From: Clostridiaceae bacterium Marseille-Q4143
GTDB lineage: Bacteria; Bacillota; Clostridia; Lachnospirales; Lachnospiraceae
Length of the DNA: 64,000 nucleotides
Assembly (NCBI GenBank): GCA_018228645.1
Contig: CP073693.1
Span: 2,119,253-2,183,252, forward strand
Direction: 5' to 3'
Shown here: piece by piece, positions 6,992 to 13,660 of the stretch
How positions within the stretch are numbered: position 1 is the stretch's first letter
Layout: each line of letters starts with the position of its first letter
Translations under genes and position numbers: made by a program
Notes under the pieces: model-generated
What the model was told of the DNA's origin: nothing
Databases searched by the model: none
Seen by the model: the letters and a program-made list of their open reading frames with translations, nothing else

Positions 6992-8098
6992 TTACTGTTT
7001 CATTATCAGTTCCACCAATCCCTGTAGATAGAAATCAGCCATCTTTGCTATTGGATTCTGATCATCTGAGCAGGAACAGTGAGCATCTGTAGGGAACCCG
7101 GCAAGGTTCAGAATCTGTTTTCCAGCCGGAAGGGTCTCCTCCGGGGATAATAGTCCCCAGTCCAGTTGATCCATCAGGTGGGCATAGAGAGAGGTGTAGG
7201 TTACCAAGGTATCATTGTGGCAGAGCTGAGACAGATGATCTTCAAATTCTGCACGTACAAATGGTGAGAGCTTCTTTTCTTTTTCGGATAATTTCTGTAA
7301 ATAAGTACTCCATAAGCTATCTTCTGTGATGCCAAAACGATCCATACGATTCAATATATTATGCTGGAAGGCAGGATTGAGCCCAGACTGACGGTCAAGA
7401 GCTTCCTTCACAGCTTTTTTTACTGTTCTTCCGATATATTCCCCTAATTTGCAATGTTTTCCAGCGTTAGTCAGATAGGTAGAGGACAATGGATTTGCTA
7501 TCAGGATTGTTCCATCTGTTCCGGAGCCGGTGGCGATACCGCTGGAGTAACGGCTAGGTGCGAGCAGTTCCTGGATTGCCGCAGTCTTAGCTTCTGTACA
7601 AGTGACCAGCGCCCGTGCCAGAGCGCCTGGGGAAAGTGCTGCATCTATATGAAGGATGATATTGATTGTTCCTGGTTTTGTTGGTTCAGAGATACCGGAT
7701 TTTTCATGCCAGGCAGCCGGATCACCTACTCGGCTGGCATTGACACGGATGCCACCGGTAACAATGGCGGTTACAGAAAAATCTTCATAGTTCATGGTCG
7801 TGATGGAAACGTTATGCATGCTGGCAGCAGTGGCAAGTCCGGTACAGTGTTTTGGATCAAGCCCTAAGTCTTCCAATGCCAGGAGCCTCATATGTTCTTC
7901 GTAAGTATCAGCCCTGAGTTCACAGGACATACCGGCGCCCGGATTGCAATCGTTATTGAAAACTGCCTGCAGATCAGTACGGAAACCGCCACCAATGGGA
8001 CCAGTACTTAAAACATCCCGTGGTCCGGCAAAACAAAGAACCAGAGACTTCTTATAATGATGAAGTGTATCGCCACCGGGCAGTTCCATAAGTTTCAT
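6992..8098 (-). CDS. cbiZ: Adenosylcobinamide amidohydrolase CbiZ
   Basis: CbiZ cleaves the aminopropanol side chain from (adenosyl)cobinamide or pseudocobalamin to give cobyric acid, which lets the cell remodel corrinoids it imports. The start LPGGDTLHHYKKSLVLCF, VLSTGPIGGGF, DLQAVFNND and TTMNYEDFSVTAIVTGGIR are diagnostic of the family. At 368 residues it is longer than the CbiZ domain alone. The last ~130 residues are a helical extension without a recognised motif. Within this window it joins EutT, EutBC and the B12 riboswitch as corrinoid-related genes. No riboswitch was found in its own upstream region. Confidence 0.85.
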   Translation of the reverse strand: MKLMELPGGDTLHHYKKSLVLCFAGPRDVLSTGPIGGGFRTDLQAVFNNDCNPGAGMSCELRADTYEEHMRLLALEDLGLDPKHCTGLATAASMHNVSITTMNYEDFSVTAIVTGGIRVNASRVGDPAAWHEKSGISEPTKPGTINIILHIDAALSPGALARALVTCTEAKTAAIQELLAPSRYSSGIATGSGTDGTILIANPLSSTYLTNAGKHCKLGEYIGRTVKKAVKEALDRQSGLNPAFQHNILNRMDRFGITEDSLWSTYLQKLSEKEKKLSPFVRAEFEDHLSQLCHNDTLVTYTSLYAHLMDQLDWGLLSPEETLPAGKQILNLAGFPTDAHCSCSDDQNPIAKMADFYLQGLVELIMKQ

Positions 8099-8193
8099 GA
8101 TGAGATCCCTCCAAGTATATTATCCTGTTCTTATCATAGAGCCGGAATGTATAGAACGCAAGAAAAAGAGGGTGGGAATATAGGAAATTTCGG

Positions 8194-8376
8194 ATGAATT
8201 TTACTACATCGTACGATGACGTGACTTGGTTTACTTCAGAGGAAGATCTGCAGCATTTTGGGACAGAGCATGGCGTACAGGGCTGGAAGCTATACCGCCT
8301 GGATAATTATGTAAAAGAGGCTTCGGATGTATATTTATCAGCGGAAGAGCGTCAACTGATCTGGTTTATGTGGTAA
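8194..8376 (+). CDS. Possible small protein or gene fragment, unknown
   Basis: A 60-residue frame (MNFTTSYDDVTWFTSEEDLQ...) is divergent from cbiZ. Codon use looks coding and the sequence is acidic and soluble. There is no good ribosome binding site and no family I recognise. It may be the remnant of a larger gene, since mobile-element debris begins 100 bp downstream. Confidence 0.3.
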   Translation: MNFTTSYDDVTWFTSEEDLQHFGTEHGVQGWKLYRLDNYVKEASDVYLSAEERQLIWFMW

Positions 8377-8476
8377 CAGAGTTTCTGCAAAGAATATATC
8401 GGTTGGCATACCGGAAAACTGACAGAACCAGATCAATGTAAAAGATGAGTCAATATAAGGGGACTCAGAGTTAAAA

Positions 8477-9019
8477 GTGAAAATTCACTTTTCTATCCAT
8501 GACAAGGAAACCGGCAACCCTCATATCCATATCATGCTGACGCTCCGGCCTTTGAAAGAAAATGGACAGTGGGGCACAAAGTGCCGCAAGGCATACAATC
8601 TGGACGAGAATAGATAGCGTATCCCGGATGGGAAAGGCGGTTGGAAAAATCACAGAGAGGATACGACCGACTGGAACGATAAAGAAAATGTGGAGATTTG
8701 GCGGGCAGCGTGGGCGGCCTACACCAATCGGGCGTTGGAATCTGCCGGCAGACCGGAGCGCATTGACCATCGCAGCTACAAGCGGCAGGGCATTGATAAG
8801 ATTCCCTCTGTCCATCTGGGGCCAGCCGCCAGCCAAATGGAAAAGCGCGGCATCCGCACCGGCAAAATCCGGGCCTTGCAGGAAAGCGCTGCGCTGTTCA
8901 GCTTTTTGCAGGCAAACGGCATCCAGTCTATGCAGCAGCTTCATGAAAAAATCGCTGATATGAACAGCCGTTACTATGACCTGCGCGGAAAGATCGTCAA
9001 GGCCGAGCGCCGGATCGGT
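8477..9019 (+). pseudogene. MobA/MobL relaxase fragment
   Basis: The translation from 8477 matches the middle of MobA/MobL relaxases and is visibly homologous to the intact relaxase at 20853-22433. GNPHIHIMLTLRPLKENG holds the metal-binding His-x-His, followed by KAYNLDEN, TTDWNDKEN and ASQMEKRGI. There is an in-frame stop after LDENR, the first ~130 codons are missing, and similarity stops near 9019. GC content is higher than the neighbourhood. It is a relic of an older mobilizable element. Confidence 0.8.
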
Positions 9020-9086
9020 AAAGGATACTGCATTTTGGCGTACCCCTGTCAAGTGCATCGCATTTCACGACACCCTTTTGCATACA

Positions 9087-9120
9087 GAAAAACCGCCGTA
9101 CAGGTTTCCCCATACGGCGG
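9087..9120 (-). terminator. Terminator of the second toxin-antitoxin operon
   Basis: On the minus strand CCGCCGTA (9120-9113) pairs perfectly with TACGGCGG (9100-9093) and is followed by TTTTTCTG. It lies just beyond the YafQ-like toxin stop. Confidence 0.8.
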
Positions 9121-9128
9121 CAGACTGT

Positions 9129-9419
9129 TTATTTGCCGAACAAGTCGCTGTGTGTGCCGGTGCGGGCCAGCGTCAGCACCAGAACATCATCTTCTATGCG
9201 GTAGATAAGTAGCCAGTCCGGGAGAATGTGACATTCCCGATGGCCTGCCCAATCGCCGGACAGGTCATGGTCACGGTTCTTATCCGGCAGCGGTTCGCCC
9301 ATCGCCAGCAACGCTACGACCTGCTCCAGCAGTTCGATCTTCAAGCCACGCTTGATGGCTCGTTTGTAGTCTTTTTTGAAACTGGTCGTGTACTTGACGG
9401 TATATTTGGTTTCTTTCAT
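9129..9419 (-). CDS. YafQ/RelE-family mRNA interferase toxin (second copy)
   Basis: This 96-residue toxin is homologous to the one at 1616-1906: FKKDYKRAIKRG, GDWAGHRECHILPD and LTLARTGTHSDLFGK keep the His, Asp and aromatic positions of the YafQ active site. It is expected to cleave ribosome-bound mRNA when freed from its antitoxin. The start overlaps the antitoxin stop by 4 bp. Its GC content is clearly higher than that of the first pair. With the relaxase relic beside it, this points to arrival on a mobile element. Confidence 0.88.
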   Translation of the reverse strand: MKETKYTVKYTTSFKKDYKRAIKRGLKIELLEQVVALLAMGEPLPDKNRDHDLSGDWAGHRECHILPDWLLIYRIEDDVLVLTLARTGTHSDLFGK

Positions 9420-9694
9420 CTTTTCAGGTCAGCAAATAACTCGTCAAGGTCATTGTAGCCCTTTACAGACGGGTCTTTTGCAATCCTTTCCGCTTCCAGC
9501 ATGGCAGCAACCGTTTCTTTGTTCGGCTGTTCCAGCCTTACTTCAAAGGGAATGCCGCCTTCACGAAGCGACTGGCGCACAAAGATGTTAAACGCCGTAG
9601 TCAGGTTCATGCCAAGTTCAGTAAACAGTGCGTCCGCCTGCGCTTTCAAATCTGCGTCCATGCGGATACTGATGTTTGTGGTATTTCCAGCCAT
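9416..9694 (-). CDS. RelB/DinJ-family antitoxin (second copy)
   Basis: The 92-residue antitoxin starts at the ATG at 9694 behind a GAAAGGGG site. The longer upstream frame runs through the promoter and is rejected. NISIRMDADLKAQADALFTE is the ribbon-helix-helix segment and EQPNKETVAAMLEAERI the conserved linker shared with the first antitoxin. It should neutralise the overlapping toxin and autoregulate through the repeats at 9735-9765. Confidence 0.88.
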   Translation of the reverse strand: MAGNTTNISIRMDADLKAQADALFTELGMNLTTAFNIFVRQSLREGGIPFEVRLEQPNKETVAAMLEAERIAKDPSVKGYNDLDELFADLKR

Positions 9695-9734
9695 ACGATC
9701 AACCCCTTTCTGCTGACAATTATAGTATATGCCA

Positions 9735-9765
9735 TTTGCACGAAGAAAACAATACTTTGCACGAA
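9735..9765 (-). promoter_or_regulatory. Direct-repeat operator upstream of the second antitoxin
   Basis: TTCGTGCAAA occurs twice on the minus strand (9765-9756 and 9744-9735), 21 bp apart and so on the same DNA face. They lie just upstream of a TATACT/TATAAT region that leads into the antitoxin. This is a plausible site for ribbon-helix-helix dimers. Confidence 0.5.
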
Positions 9766-9820
9766 TATTTAATAATAAATTCATTTAAGAAGGTTACCGA
9801 CTTTATGAAAGAAATCATTT

Positions 9821-9958
9821 ATGAAGAACAATAAGTCTGAACCTATCCCCGTCATGGATTACCGCCAGTACCGCAGAGTGCGGAGGCTGGTGCATGAGTG
9901 CTGTAACTACATCGACGGAAACTGTAGCGCCCTGGACGATGGGGAGGAAAGTCCTTGA
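9821..9958 (+). pseudogene. Fragment of a Cys-rich VLP-type element protein
   Basis: A 45-codon frame reads MDYRQYRRVRRLVHECCNY followed by DGNCSALDDGEES and a stop. It matches the start of the small cysteine-rich proteins commonly encoded on Gram-positive integrative elements, but ends before their later cysteines. It fits the view that 8.4-10.9 kb is debris of an older element. Confidence 0.55.
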
Positions 9959-10050
9959 CAATTTGTTACTGGAGAAACAGAAAAGCCTATGCCACAAAAG
10001 GTAAAGGGAAAAGAAGAAACCTTATAAGAAAATCTGAAGTTTTTTTATTT

Positions 10051-10089
10051 TTATTCCCAACATGTTACAATTAGTTCGGTTGGGAATAA
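10051..10089. repeat. Inverted repeat upstream of 10114 gene
   Basis: TTATTCCCAAC (10051-10061) and GTTGGGAATAA (10079-10089) form a perfect 11-bp inverted repeat with a 17-base spacer. No T-run follows on the plus strand, so an operator or recombination site is more likely than a terminator. Confidence 0.5.
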
Positions 10090-10113
10090 AAGTTGGGTAA
10101 AGGAAAGCAGAGT

Positions 10114-10554
10114 ATGAAAAAAACAAAAATAGCGGGGATATGCTTGATTGTTTTGATACTTGCAGCATTTGTATCGGTTCCTGTTTACAATAATTACTGT
10201 GCATATAATGTAGAGAAAATGTTGTGTGAAACACCTTTGCCAGAACAGACAGAATTGATAGAAGCTATATCACAGACAGGAAAGCTGACGGGGAATGGAA
10301 ATGGGATGCAATATTTCGGGGCAATTCTAATCAAGAGTGAATTGTCTTTGGAAGAATTGGAAACTTATTATTCAGGTTACAGAAGCAACGAGTGGGAATA
10401 TTTGGTGGAAATTCAAAAAGGGCAGTCCATTAAGGTGATTGAACATAAGGCACTACAATTTTCGGAAGAAATAGAGGATAGCGGTTATTATATTGTATAT
10501 TCATGGGGAAGTGGAAATTCTCTATTGAAAGAACTGGATATACGTGGACAATAA
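10114..10554 (+). CDS. Membrane-anchored or secreted protein, unknown
   Basis: The 146-residue protein starts at the ATG at 10114 behind AAAGG. MKKTK plus a hydrophobic stretch (residues ~6-24) acts as a signal anchor and there is no lipobox Cys. The outer part is acidic and mixed alpha/beta, ending YYIVYSWGSGNSLLKEL. I do not recognise the family. It lies between the second toxin-antitoxin operon and a broken gene with which it may once have formed a unit. It is probably cargo of the older element. Confidence 0.55.
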   Translation: MKKTKIAGICLIVLILAAFVSVPVYNNYCAYNVEKMLCETPLPEQTELIEAISQTGKLTGNGNGMQYFGAILIKSELSLEELETYYSGYRSNEWEYLVEIQKGQSIKVIEHKALQFSEEIEDSGYYIVYSWGSGNSLLKELDIRGQ

Positions 10555-10577
10555 AATGGATTGGAAATGATACTATT

Positions 10578-10876
10578 TATGAAGAAAAAATAAGAAGGTA
10601 ACTATTGATACCTCAAATTCGCCGGATGGAAAATACGAATTGACACTTCAGGCAGTCGGAGAACCAGACTGACCTTTTGGTTCAGCAAGTGGACGATTAG
10701 TCCTTATGGAAAGCAAAGATAAGATATCTCAAACAGATTTTGAATTGCACAATGACGGTGGAAGCATCACCAGTAGTTGTTGGAAAGTTACATGGTATGA
10801 GGACTATGTAGAAGTAATCCTGTCAGGCGAAGAACAGGATGACAAGATATACGAATTTATGCCACGATATGCGACG
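10578..10876 (+). pseudogene. Broken gene of unknown extracytoplasmic protein
   Basis: The frame TIDTSNSPDGKYELTLQAVG...GEPD is interrupted by TGA at 10670-10672, where a Trp would fit the pattern PDWPFGSASGR. It resumes to SCWKVTWYEDYVEVILSGEE and then runs into the right-end sequence of an integrative element. No start with a binding site was found. Small lipoprotein-like proteins with SPDGxY repeats look similar, but the family is not certain. Confidence 0.55.
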
Positions 10877-10963
10877 AAAACGAAGAAAACAATCTATCGC
10901 AGAAAATCGTAGAAAGTGGCGTAAAATCAAGGAAAATCAGTATTTACAAGGAGTTTTTAAGGC
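10877..10963. mobile_element. Right-end remnant of a third, older integrative element
   Basis: From about 10911 the sequence GTAGAAAGTGGCGTAAAATC and the following ~45 bases closely match 15000-15062, the right end of element A just before its att site. The integrase that should precede such an end is gone. This indicates a previous insertion at the same site, now decayed. Confidence 0.55.
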
Positions 10964-10994
10964 ATGATAAAAATACTTTTCGTTTGCCACGGCA
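10964..10994 (+). other. Attachment site, left (element A)
   Basis: 31 bases beginning ATGATAAAAATACTTTTC and ending TGCCACGGCA. It matches the first codons of the phosphatase gene at 26511 with two differences. Read as codons it gives MIKILFVCHGK and a stop, so the gene start is cut off from its body here. Confidence 0.75.
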
Positions 10995-11056
10995 AGTGAC
11001 GAAAATAGTGCTGAAAACTTTTGAAAATCAAGGATTTTTCCAAAATCCGACCTGAA

Positions 11057-11076
11057 TTTACGACACTTTTACGACA
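11057..11076 (+). repeat. Arm-type integrase sites, left end of element A
   Basis: TTTACGACA occurs at 11057-11065 and 11068-11076, an 11-bp period. The same 9-mer occurs twice near the right end (14913-14933) with a 12-bp period. Paired short direct repeats at both ends are the arm-type sites bound by the amino-terminal domain of Tn916-like integrases. Confidence 0.65.
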
Positions 11077-11121
11077 GATGGAGTCAAGCTATGATAAATA
11101 CGTTGTGAAAGAGGTCAAAAT

Positions 11122-11493
11122 ATGATGAAAGAAAGAATTAAGAAGAGCGGAATTGATTATGTACTGGTTGGGGATTATTACATACCGGATTTAAAGTTGC
11201 CGGAGGAAAAACGTCCTATCGGAAAATATGGACGTATGCATCGAGAATATCTAAAAGAAAATCATCCTGTGTTATTTAATGATTTGGTATTGAGTTGCCA
11301 GTTCTGGACTTATCTTGCAGATATAAACGGGCAAGCACAGGATAGATTGAAGATCATCATCCCACAGATGCAAAAAGCCGAGTCTGTAACTGAGGAAATG
11401 AAAGGGAATAATCAATGGGAATGGATTCAGAGAATGAATAGCATTTTCAATCGTGCAGAAAAAATTGTGTTGAGTGAATTAATAAATTTATAA
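11122..11493 (+). CDS. tnpV: TnpV-like element protein
   Basis: The 123-residue protein matches the TnpV family: DYVLVGDYYIPDLKLPEE, PIGKYGRMHREYLKE and a helical end with ENIW-type aromatic residues. These small proteins are found at one end of many Firmicute transposons and integrative elements. Their function is unknown. The ATG follows a GAGG site. Element B carries a homologue at the same position (15242), which supports the element boundaries. Confidence 0.8.
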   Translation: MMKERIKKSGIDYVLVGDYYIPDLKLPEEKRPIGKYGRMHREYLKENHPVLFNDLVLSCQFWTYLADINGQAQDRLKIIIPQMQKAESVTEEMKGNNQWEWIQRMNSIFNRAEKIVLSELINL

Positions 11494-11509
11494 TAAATAG
11501 TGGTTGACC

Positions 11510-11556
11510 CTGTGCTGCGCTTCTGTTACACTACGTGTAACAGAAGCGCAGCACAG
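11510..11556. repeat. Perfect 22-bp inverted repeat
   Basis: The 22 bases beginning CTGTGCTGCGCTTCTG (11510-11531) are followed by a 3-base spacer and their exact reverse complement (11535-11556). No T-run follows. It lies between tnpV and the Panacea/GNAT-like operon and can extrude as a cruciform or insulate the operon. Terminator, protein-binding site and single-strand folding signal are all possible. Confidence 0.7.
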
Positions 11557-11584
11557 TAATAAAATGGGAAATTTCTATTTTTTC

Positions 11585-11637
11585 GAGACAAAATCAAAAA
11601 AATATTGTATAATATAAATAGAAGTAGTATAATACTA
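11585..11637 (+). promoter_or_regulatory. Promoter and palindromic operator of the Panacea operon
   Basis: GAGACA (11585-11590) and TATAAT (11608-11613) are 17 bp apart. Just downstream, TAGTATAATACTA (11625-11637) is a 6-1-6 palindrome overlapping the likely start of transcription, the usual place of an autoregulatory operator in toxin-antitoxin operons. Confidence 0.55.
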
Positions 11638-11668
11638 TGACCGAGATATGTAGAGAGGAGGAGATTAT

Positions 11669-12130
11669 ATGGCACAGACATTAGCTGTAGCGAAATATTT
11701 GAATGATTTACATGTTAAAAAGCATGGACGCGCTATGGATCAAATGAAGATGCATAAGATGATGTACTTTTCACAAAGGGAGTCTTTGATGATCTCTGGA
11801 AATCCTCTGTTCAATGATGATTTTGAGGCTTGGAAATATGGCCCAGTTCTTGTAAATGTGAGAAGCGAATATTTGACGGGGCATATGTTTGATGGGGAAT
11901 ATGAAGAATTGAGTGATACAGAGAAAGAATTAGTAGAATCGGTTTATAAAAGATACGATGAATATGATGCATGGCAATTGAGTACATTGTCACATGCAGA
12001 ACATTCTTGGCGACAGGCACGTAAGGGATTAGTTGCAGGTGAAGCTGGAAATGAAAAGATGAGTTTAACTGCGATGAAAGCTGATGCTACGAGAGAATTC
12101 CTTAGACGAAAAGGTGTCGTTCTGGCATAG
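11669..12130 (+). CDS. Panacea-domain (DUF4065/SocA-like) protein, candidate antitoxin
   Basis: The 153-residue protein spans one Panacea/DUF4065 domain: VAKYLNDLHVKK, MHKMMYFSQRESLM, DFEAWKYGPVL and WQLSTLSHAEHSWRQAR are the conserved blocks. Panacea domains are known as versatile antitoxins that neutralise many unrelated toxins by direct contact. SocA of Caulobacter is the classical member. A strong GGAGGAG site precedes the ATG. The gene is followed, across a hairpin, by a GNAT-like protein on the same strand, the gene order of PanA-toxin pairs. Confidence 0.85.
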   Translation: MAQTLAVAKYLNDLHVKKHGRAMDQMKMHKMMYFSQRESLMISGNPLFNDDFEAWKYGPVLVNVRSEYLTGHMFDGEYEELSDTEKELVESVYKRYDEYDAWQLSTLSHAEHSWRQARKGLVAGEAGNEKMSLTAMKADATREFLRRKGVVLA

Positions 12131-12137
12131 AATTATA

Positions 12138-12163
12138 TCCCACAGGAGTAAACACCTGTGGGA
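12138..12163 (+). terminator. Hairpin between Panacea and GNAT-like genes (attenuator)
   Basis: TCCCACAGG (12138-12146) pairs with CCTGTGGGA (12155-12163), followed by TTGTTTA. The weak T-tract suggests partial termination, which would make more antitoxin than partner mRNA. Confidence 0.6.
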
Positions 12164-12185
12164 TTGTTTATTATGGAGATATGTA

Positions 12186-13169
12186 ATGAAGTTATCAATT
12201 GAGGAACAGAAGAAGTTTTTATTTGATAGATTGAAAACGGAACCATTAAGAAAAGTGGAAGAGAATAAAGATGATATAAAAGCATTTGTCCAAGCTACAA
12301 AAGGTGAAAAAATCTCCAGTTATTTAATAAATAATGCTTGGAATGATGACTGTGATAGAAATACAAAGGTATTTTTAGTGCGAGATCAAAAAACGAAAGA
12401 AATCGTGTTCTTTTTTGCAATAAATTGTGGAATTTTATTTAGCGAGCTTAATATTTGGAATTTAAGTCAGGCTGAAAAGGTTCCTTTTGATAAATATGTT
12501 GAAGCAATGCAGAGATTGAAGGCTTCTAATCTGAGCAAAGAAGATGAAGAAAAAGCAAATGAACAGATAAGTGAATCAATGGGAGAGTTATGGGAAGTTG
12601 TGCAAGAACCTGATCGAGTATCTTGTTTGCTGAGTTTGGCAGATGAAAAAGTTCAATTGTTAGAAGAAAAAAGAGAAGCTTTGTCGGAGACTGGAGAAGG
12701 AGAGCATACGCAGCAGGTACAAGACACATTTCCTGCAATAGATATTAAGTTTCTCGGAAGAAACAAAGAATATAAACCAGAAATTCAATTGGATTTTAGG
12801 CTGGGCGTATATGTTTTCTGGGAAATGATTGTCCCGCATTTATTGGAAATCGCAGAAAAAGTTGGATGTAAATACATATATTTATTTGCGGCTGACAATA
12901 CAGAGCAAACCGTAAAAGTGGTTGCTGATCCTCCTATGTGGACACCGGATTATGATCCTTATGCAGATGAAGGTGAAGTTGTTAAGGAAGAAATTCGTAC
13001 ATTGGTCAATTATTATATCAATGAATTAAGATTCCGTTATGTATCGAAATATAAGATATTAAAACCGCATTACGAGCGGCGATGTTATACTTTGGTTCAA
13101 GAGGTTGAACATTTACAAAGTAATAGAGAATCTGTATGGCAGAGTCATGCGACAGAAGATATGAAGTAA
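12186..13169 (+). CDS. GNAT-like protein, candidate toxin partner of Panacea
   Basis: The protein has 327 residues from the ATG at 12186, which has GGAG 7 bases upstream. A longer frame overlapping the Panacea gene has no such site. The pattern TKVFLVRDQKTKEIVFFFA, then after a ~90-residue insertion AIDIKFLGRN, then GCKYIYLFAADN and a terminal LVNYYINELRF...LKPHYERRC resembles the strands and helices of a GNAT acetyltransferase fold split by a charged helical insert. I could not see a canonical Q/RxxGxG/A acetyl-CoA loop. Toxin function is inferred from the gene pair, not from the sequence. Confidence 0.6.
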   Translation: MKLSIEEQKKFLFDRLKTEPLRKVEENKDDIKAFVQATKGEKISSYLINNAWNDDCDRNTKVFLVRDQKTKEIVFFFAINCGILFSELNIWNLSQAEKVPFDKYVEAMQRLKASNLSKEDEEKANEQISESMGELWEVVQEPDRVSCLLSLADEKVQLLEEKREALSETGEGEHTQQVQDTFPAIDIKFLGRNKEYKPEIQLDFRLGVYVFWEMIVPHLLEIAEKVGCKYIYLFAADNTEQTVKVVADPPMWTPDYDPYADEGEVVKEEIRTLVNYYINELRFRYVSKYKILKPHYERRCYTLVQEVEHLQSNRESVWQSHATEDMK

Positions 13170-13182
13170 TATGTAAAGATGG

Positions 13183-13223
13183 AGTCCCATGTTGCAAATT
13201 TTATAATGCGACATGGGACTTTT
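13183..13223 (+). terminator. Terminator of the Panacea/GNAT-like operon
   Basis: AGTCCCATGTTGC (13183-13195) pairs, apart from one mismatch, with GCGACATGGGACT (13208-13220) and is followed by TTTT. It closes the two-gene operon. Confidence 0.8.
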
Positions 13224-13242
13224 AATGTTTATATGAGTAGAA

Positions 13243-13434
13243 TTACAGCATAAGAGTATCATCCTTAATCGCTTCGACAAGGTTCATATCGCAGATTTTC
13301 TTGCCGCCTAAGTAGTAAGCCAATGCCACAAAACCAATAACTGCCACAAAGAGCAGAATTGCAGGAACCAACGGCAAACGCTTAGCAATGAAATCGCCTG
13401 CGGTAATTCCTCCGGCATCAAGCATCCATAAGAA
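13243..13434 (-). pseudogene. 3' remnant of an FtsX-like ABC transporter permease
   Basis: On the minus strand the end of a permease is readable: a hydrophobic helix AILLFVAVIGFVALAYYLG followed by GKKICDMNLVEAIKDDTLML and stop, the typical carboxy terminus of FtsX-family permeases. No start or upstream body exists. It is cut near 13434, where another gene fragment on the opposite strand begins. Confidence 0.5.
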
Positions 13435-13435
13435 G

Positions 13436-13555
13436 CTGCGAAAGCTGATTGATGAGAATCCGGATGCAGAGTTCATTCTGTGGAACGGGTCAAGACCTCA
13501 GATTAAGCGCAGAGTCTTTGAACAATATGTAGATGAAAAATTATCTGCCATATAA
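13436..13555 (+). pseudogene. 3' gene fragment, unknown
   Basis: Forty codons read LRKLIDENPDAEFILWNG, then SRPQIKRRVFEQYVDEKL and a stop. The amino-acid pattern is clearly protein-like, but there is no start. It is joined head-to-tail with the FtsX-like remnant, showing that this part of element A was assembled from pieces. The family was not recognised. Confidence 0.35.
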
Positions 13556-13580
13556 AAACGGCAAATACACGATAGATTCG

Positions 13581-13628
13581 GAGCCAAGTTTATGATATTA
13601 TAGGTATATCATAGCTTGGCTCTTTTCT
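13581..13628 (+). terminator. Hairpin upstream of integrase A
   Basis: GAGCCAAG (13581-13588) pairs with CTTGGCTC (13615-13622), extended by inner ATGATAT/ATATCAT pairing, and is followed by TTTTCT. A similar hairpin with GGAGAGCC arms lies at the same distance before integrase B. It probably limits read-through into int. Confidence 0.7.
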
Positions 13629-13660
13629 ATGACAGTTGGTTGATAGAAAGGAGAAACTGA

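Noticed and set aside
8562..8963. A 133-residue plus-strand frame and an overlapping minus-strand frame in the relaxase relic
   Set aside because: The relaxase reading frame with homology to 20853-22433 is a different frame and is clearly broken; these are its shadows.
10964..10999. Short frames starting at the left att copies (MIKILFVCHGK and similar) as genes
   Set aside because: They are truncated phosphatase starts ending within 11-16 codons. They are recombination scars, though they may be translated.
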